DNA from: JAJTFW01 sp964534995
Lineage (GTDB): Bacteria > Bacteroidota > Bacteroidia > AKYH767-A > OLB10
Length of the DNA: 16,965 nucleotides
NCBI GenBank assembly: GCA_964534995.1
Contig: CAZHSC010000074.1
Span: 1-16,965, forward strand
Direction: 5' to 3'
The position numbers and the translations under genes are program-made. Positions 14,006-16,965 of the stretch are shown one piece after another. Each line of letters starts with the position of its first letter. The stretch's first letter is position 1. A model generated the notes under the pieces. That model had not been told where the DNA came from. It saw only the letters and a list, made by a program, of their open reading frames with translations, and did no database searches.

Positions 14006-16965
14006 TTACCGTAACAATGTCACGGATCCGCTCTTCTCAATCTCCTGACCATTGGTTCCGAAAATACGAACGGTGTACACGTATGTACCCTCAGGAGCGA
14101 TTTTATCATTATAAAGTCCGTCCCAGCCTTCACCGGGTGTACGGGTTTCATATACTTTTTGTCCCCACCTGTTAAAGACGGCAAAGAAGTAGTTTTTGGC
14201 GTCTATATAAATGAACTCGGGTTTAAAGATAGGATTTTTTCCGCCAGGCGTAAAGGCACTTGGAATAAACAGGTGGGGTTCCTGTACCAGGCAAAAGATG
14301 TTTGAACTGCTGGTATCAGTAAATCCATAGGTATTTCCATTTCCCTCGTAGGCTTCAATCCGGTAACAGAATTTGCCGGAGTAGTTGGGATATTTATACA
14401 ACTCTGATACATCATCATTGTATTGCAGGATGCCGTTGTTGACGGTAATGATCGGTGTCGGACTCCATATTCCATCCACACTTCTGAATAACGAATACCG
14501 GTTGACATCTCCCAGCCATTCTTCGTAGAAGTTCCAAACCAGTTCGTTTATGAGGTTATATTCCGGTTTTCCTGACAGGAGGATGGTGCGCCCGACATTA
14601 CTGATCAGTACATCGTTGCCGCAACTGTCAATGGTAATTACGCGATAGTAATAGCTGTACTGGTCAGTGCGGGCCGAGAAATCATTGAATGTAATGATAG
14701 GCTGGCCTGTATAACTGATGGCGCCAACGGTTGCAAAGGGTCCAGTCTTTTCAAAAGCACGTTGAAGTTTGTACTTGGAAACATCAGGATTGTTAGCGGT
14801 ATCCACATAACATTCAACCACCACCCTGCGCAGGTCAATAACAGTGGCTTTCTTGAGATAGCTGAAGGTGGGCAGGGTCAGTAGATTGGCTATTTCGCAG
14901 GCTTGGTTAGAAGAAGCGGTTCTGCTCACCGTATTACCCTGCACCTGTACATAGTAGCAATACTCGGATCCGTTGGTCAAGGTAGTGTGGCTATATGTCA
15001 CATTCGTTCCCGGAACGGAAGCCAGGAAGGTGAAAGGGCCATTGTTTTCACTGACATAAATATTGTACTGCCCGACACCATTTACCATGTTGATATATGG
15101 ATTCCACCTTAAATCAATAGCACTTCGACAGATGTCAAGCTTGGCAGTAATGAATAAAGTATTATGACTGGTTCCGATATTACTTACATTCCTGCAACTG
15201 TCATAAGCGGCGATGCTGTATCGCTGGGAGGCGAATTCAGCGGCGGGGTTATTGTGCAGGAAATAGGAGGCATTGATACCAGTAACACTACCAACGGAAT
15301 CCCAGGAAGCACCATTGAATTGATAGATGATATAACCCACTACATCCCCGGAAGGACTCGGCAGCCAGCTGACACTGACTTGTGATGGATTCATCGGATC
15401 CAGACTCACGGTATCGAGTAATGCCACTGTAGGCCTTGTGATATCCCTGAACAGGTCTCCGTCAGTTGAGGAATTGCTGATACAACCAATCAAATCACCG
15501 GTTTCCACACGGTAATTGATGATAGCTTCACATACATTAATGGTGTCAAACCATTGATAAACCGGTGCGATTGTGCTACCAATTGCATTCCATATCCCGG
15601 TCGGATATTCTTTATATACGGTATAATTCTGTGTAGCTGTTGCAAGTTCCGGATTATGCAGCGGATTCCATGTAATCACAGCCACGCCGTTATTGTTAAA
15701 TACATCCACTTTAATGGTCTGAAGCGTATCTGAACCCGGAGAAATCTCCTGGCCGCAATCCGTTTGAGTGGTCAGATAATAGTAAATGGATCCTGCCTGG
15801 GCATTTACACTTGCATCGGTATAAGTGGTGGTATTGTAATTGCTTATTACAGTTACAGGGGTATAAGGTCCACCCGGTGAAGAAGCTTTATACAATGTGT
15901 AATTACCAAACTTTTGTCCGGTGTCAACAGGAGCTACCCAGGTAAGTATTACATTACCGTTAGGTTGAACAGAAGCACATCTTGGTGACGGTGGTGCAGG
16001 TATGGTGTGGTCTACAAATATTTCACCATCAACATTCGACATAGATGAACAACCCTGGGCATCACCAATGCTTACTCTGTAGTTGATGGAGTCAATACAT
16101 AGTACCAGGTTTTCCTGCCAGCTGGTGCTGTTTATGCTGGCAACGGTTGTCCAATTGCCGGAACCACCCGGGTTTTCTTTCTCAATTACATACGTGTTGG
16201 TGGATGTAGGTAATAATGGATTGGTAACCGGGTTCCAGTTGAGCGTAGCTGTAGTGGTATTGCCGCCGCTTACAACTAGGTAGATGGTACTGATAGTATT
16301 CCCGTTCTGTGCGCCTCCTATGGCAGATGGATCCACCTGTCCGGTACATCCTGATTTTGTTTGCAGGTAATAACTTACCGAGCCTGCATTACCATTGGCC
16401 GTAACATCAAGATAACTGAAAGTACTGTTTACTTCAATAGAATCAATTAATACAAATCCGGCTCCCGTATTTCGGTAGAGATTGTATTGGTTGAAATCAT
16501 CCCAGCTCGCCGGTGCAGGATTTACCCATGTCAATTGAACCTGGCCGTTGGGCAGCACACTTGCGCAACGTAATTCAGGATGATCAATCACATTACCTAT
16601 ATAGGTGAATGTATTGGTATCAATATTAGACTCACTGGTACATCCTGAATTATCTGTCAATGTAACCTGATGCAACAAGGTGGTATCGCAACTGAAAATA
16701 ACTTCATTGGCTGTCAGGTTAAGTGTGGTAGTTAATGAAGTAAGTGAATTGCCGGTGATATAAGAGGTAAGTACATCATATCCCGCTGCAGCTGAAGTGG
16801 GCAGCAGGGGATGCGCGTTCCAGTTAATGGTTGCCTGTCCCAATACACCCGTGGTAGTTACAAAGATAGAATTGAGGGTAGCGCTGGTGACGCCGTTGTC
16901 CACCTGTCCGGTACAACCGCTTTGCGTACGCATGTAATAGGAGTAGGACTGTGTGTTACCGTTGG
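14006..16965 (-). CDS. T9SS type B-sorted (gliding-type) surface protein, 5' end missing
   Basis: At least 985 residues. The frame is open to the right edge, where it continues the repeat sequence (NGNTQSYSYY upstream of the Met at 16933), so the true start and signal peptide lie outside the window. Residues counted from that Met: fibronectin-III-like modules fill about 1-880, each with a central LTW/LNW/LRW tryptophan and Y-L-Y strands. Residues 1-499 form a paired-module super-repeat with fixed cysteines. About residues 884-975 (PHLFIPSAFTPGG, FAVFNRWGQKVYET, GWDGLYN, APEGTYVYTVRI) are the gliding-motility-associated, type B T9SS sorting domain. The protein should be exported by T9SS to the cell surface; adhesion is inferred. 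Type B cargo often has a PorP/SprF partner gene nearby; none is seen downstream here. Confidence 0.9.
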   Translation of the reverse strand, partial: NGNTQSYSYYMRTQSGCTGQVDNGVTSATLNSIFVTTTGVLGQATINWNAHPLLPTSAAAGYDVLTSYITGNSLTSLTTTLNLTANEVIFSCDTTLLHQVTLTDNSGCTSESNIDTNTFTYIGNVIDHPELRCASVLPNGQVQLTWVNPAPASWDDFNQYNLYRNTGAGFVLIDSIEVNSTFSYLDVTANGNAGSVSYYLQTKSGCTGQVDPSAIGGAQNGNTISTIYLVVSGGNTTTATLNWNPVTNPLLPTSTNTYVIEKENPGGSGNWTTVASINSTSWQENLVLCIDSINYRVSIGDAQGCSSMSNVDGEIFVDHTIPAPPSPRCASVQPNGNVILTWVAPVDTGQKFGNYTLYKASSPGGPYTPVTVISNYNTTTYTDASVNAQAGSIYYYLTTQTDCGQEISPGSDTLQTIKVDVFNNNGVAVITWNPLHNPELATATQNYTVYKEYPTGIWNAIGSTIAPVYQWFDTINVCEAIINYRVETGDLIGCISNSSTDGDLFRDITRPTVALLDTVSLDPMNPSQVSVSWLPSPSGDVVGYIIYQFNGASWDSVGSVTGINASYFLHNNPAAEFASQRYSIAAYDSCRNVSNIGTSHNTLFITAKLDICRSAIDLRWNPYINMVNGVGQYNIYVSENNGPFTFLASVPGTNVTYSHTTLTNGSEYCYYVQVQGNTVSRTASSNQACEIANLLTLPTFSYLKKATVIDLRRVVVECYVDTANNPDVSKYKLQRAFEKTGPFATVGAISYTGQPIITFNDFSARTDQYSYYYRVITIDSCGNDVLISNVGRTILLSGKPEYNLINELVWNFYEEWLGDVNRYSLFRSVDGIWSPTPIITVNNGILQYNDDVSELYKYPNYSGKFCYRIEAYEGNGNTYGFTDTSSSNIFCLVQEPHLFIPSAFTPGGKNPIFKPEFIYIDAKNYFFAVFNRWGQKVYETRTPGEGWDGLYNDKIAPEGTYVYTVRIFGTNGQEIEKSGSVTLLR
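15437..16965 (-). repeat. About 588-bp coding super-repeat of paired Fn3-like modules
   Basis: RCASVLPNG (residue 122 from the Met at 16933) recurs as RCASVQPNG (318), a 196-residue period, and SGCTGQVD at residues 5-12 and 194-201 marks the same unit. Each unit holds one module with cysteines 73-74 apart (123/196, 319/393) and one with cysteines exactly 16 apart (82/98, 279/295, 468/484). The array probably extends beyond the right edge. Confidence 0.75.

Overview
The window looks like ordinary chromosome of a member of the Bacteroidota, probably near the Chitinophagales or Sphingobacteriales; the order is inferred and not tested. Evidence: two large secreted proteins end in type IX secretion (T9SS) sorting domains, one type A and one type B. 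Shine-Dalgarno sites are inconspicuous, and several gene starts lie just downstream of the Bacteroidota -7 box TAnnTTTG. There are ten protein-coding genes, nine on the minus strand, and no tRNA, rRNA, CRISPR array, insertion sequence or phage gene was seen. No gene-free stretch exceeds 300 bases.

Left part (1-3600): mnmE (tRNA wobble-uridine modification GTPase) is divergent from a DUF218/YdcF-type membrane protein, the only plus-strand gene. That gene converges on trxB (thioredoxin reductase). trxB has the clearest regulatory region of the window: a promoter (TTG, 18 bp, TAACTTTG) with a 16-bp CRP/FNR-like dyad directly against its -33 element.

Middle (3629-8968): a compact four-gene minus-strand operon under one good promoter encodes a two-parvulin periplasmic prolyl isomerase, a SurA-like lipoprotein with a degenerate parvulin core, a classical SurA with two parvulin domains, and a MoxR-family AAA+ ATPase. 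The genes overlap by 10 and 47 bp and the last gap is 19 bp. The first three are predicted to chaperone outer-membrane and exported proteins in the periplasm. guaB (IMP dehydrogenase) follows at 9144-10610 with its own promoter-like box, which supports an ATG start over an upstream TTG.

Right part (10838-16965): two consecutive T9SS cargo genes, each with a hairpin terminator. The first is 975 residues: signal peptide, DUF2341, three and a bit MopE-type calcium-motif repeats of exactly 68 residues, four PKD-like domains, type A sorting tail. The second is cut by the right edge: fibronectin-III-like modules in a roughly 196-residue super-repeat with a strict cysteine pattern, then a type B (gliding-motility type) sorting tail. 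The periplasmic chaperone operon and the T9SS cargo fit one theme, envelope and surface protein biogenesis, but a direct link between them is inference. I see no clearly new multi-gene system. The best leads are the trxB dyad, the chaperone-MoxR operon with its degenerate parvulin, and the cysteine-patterned surface repeats.
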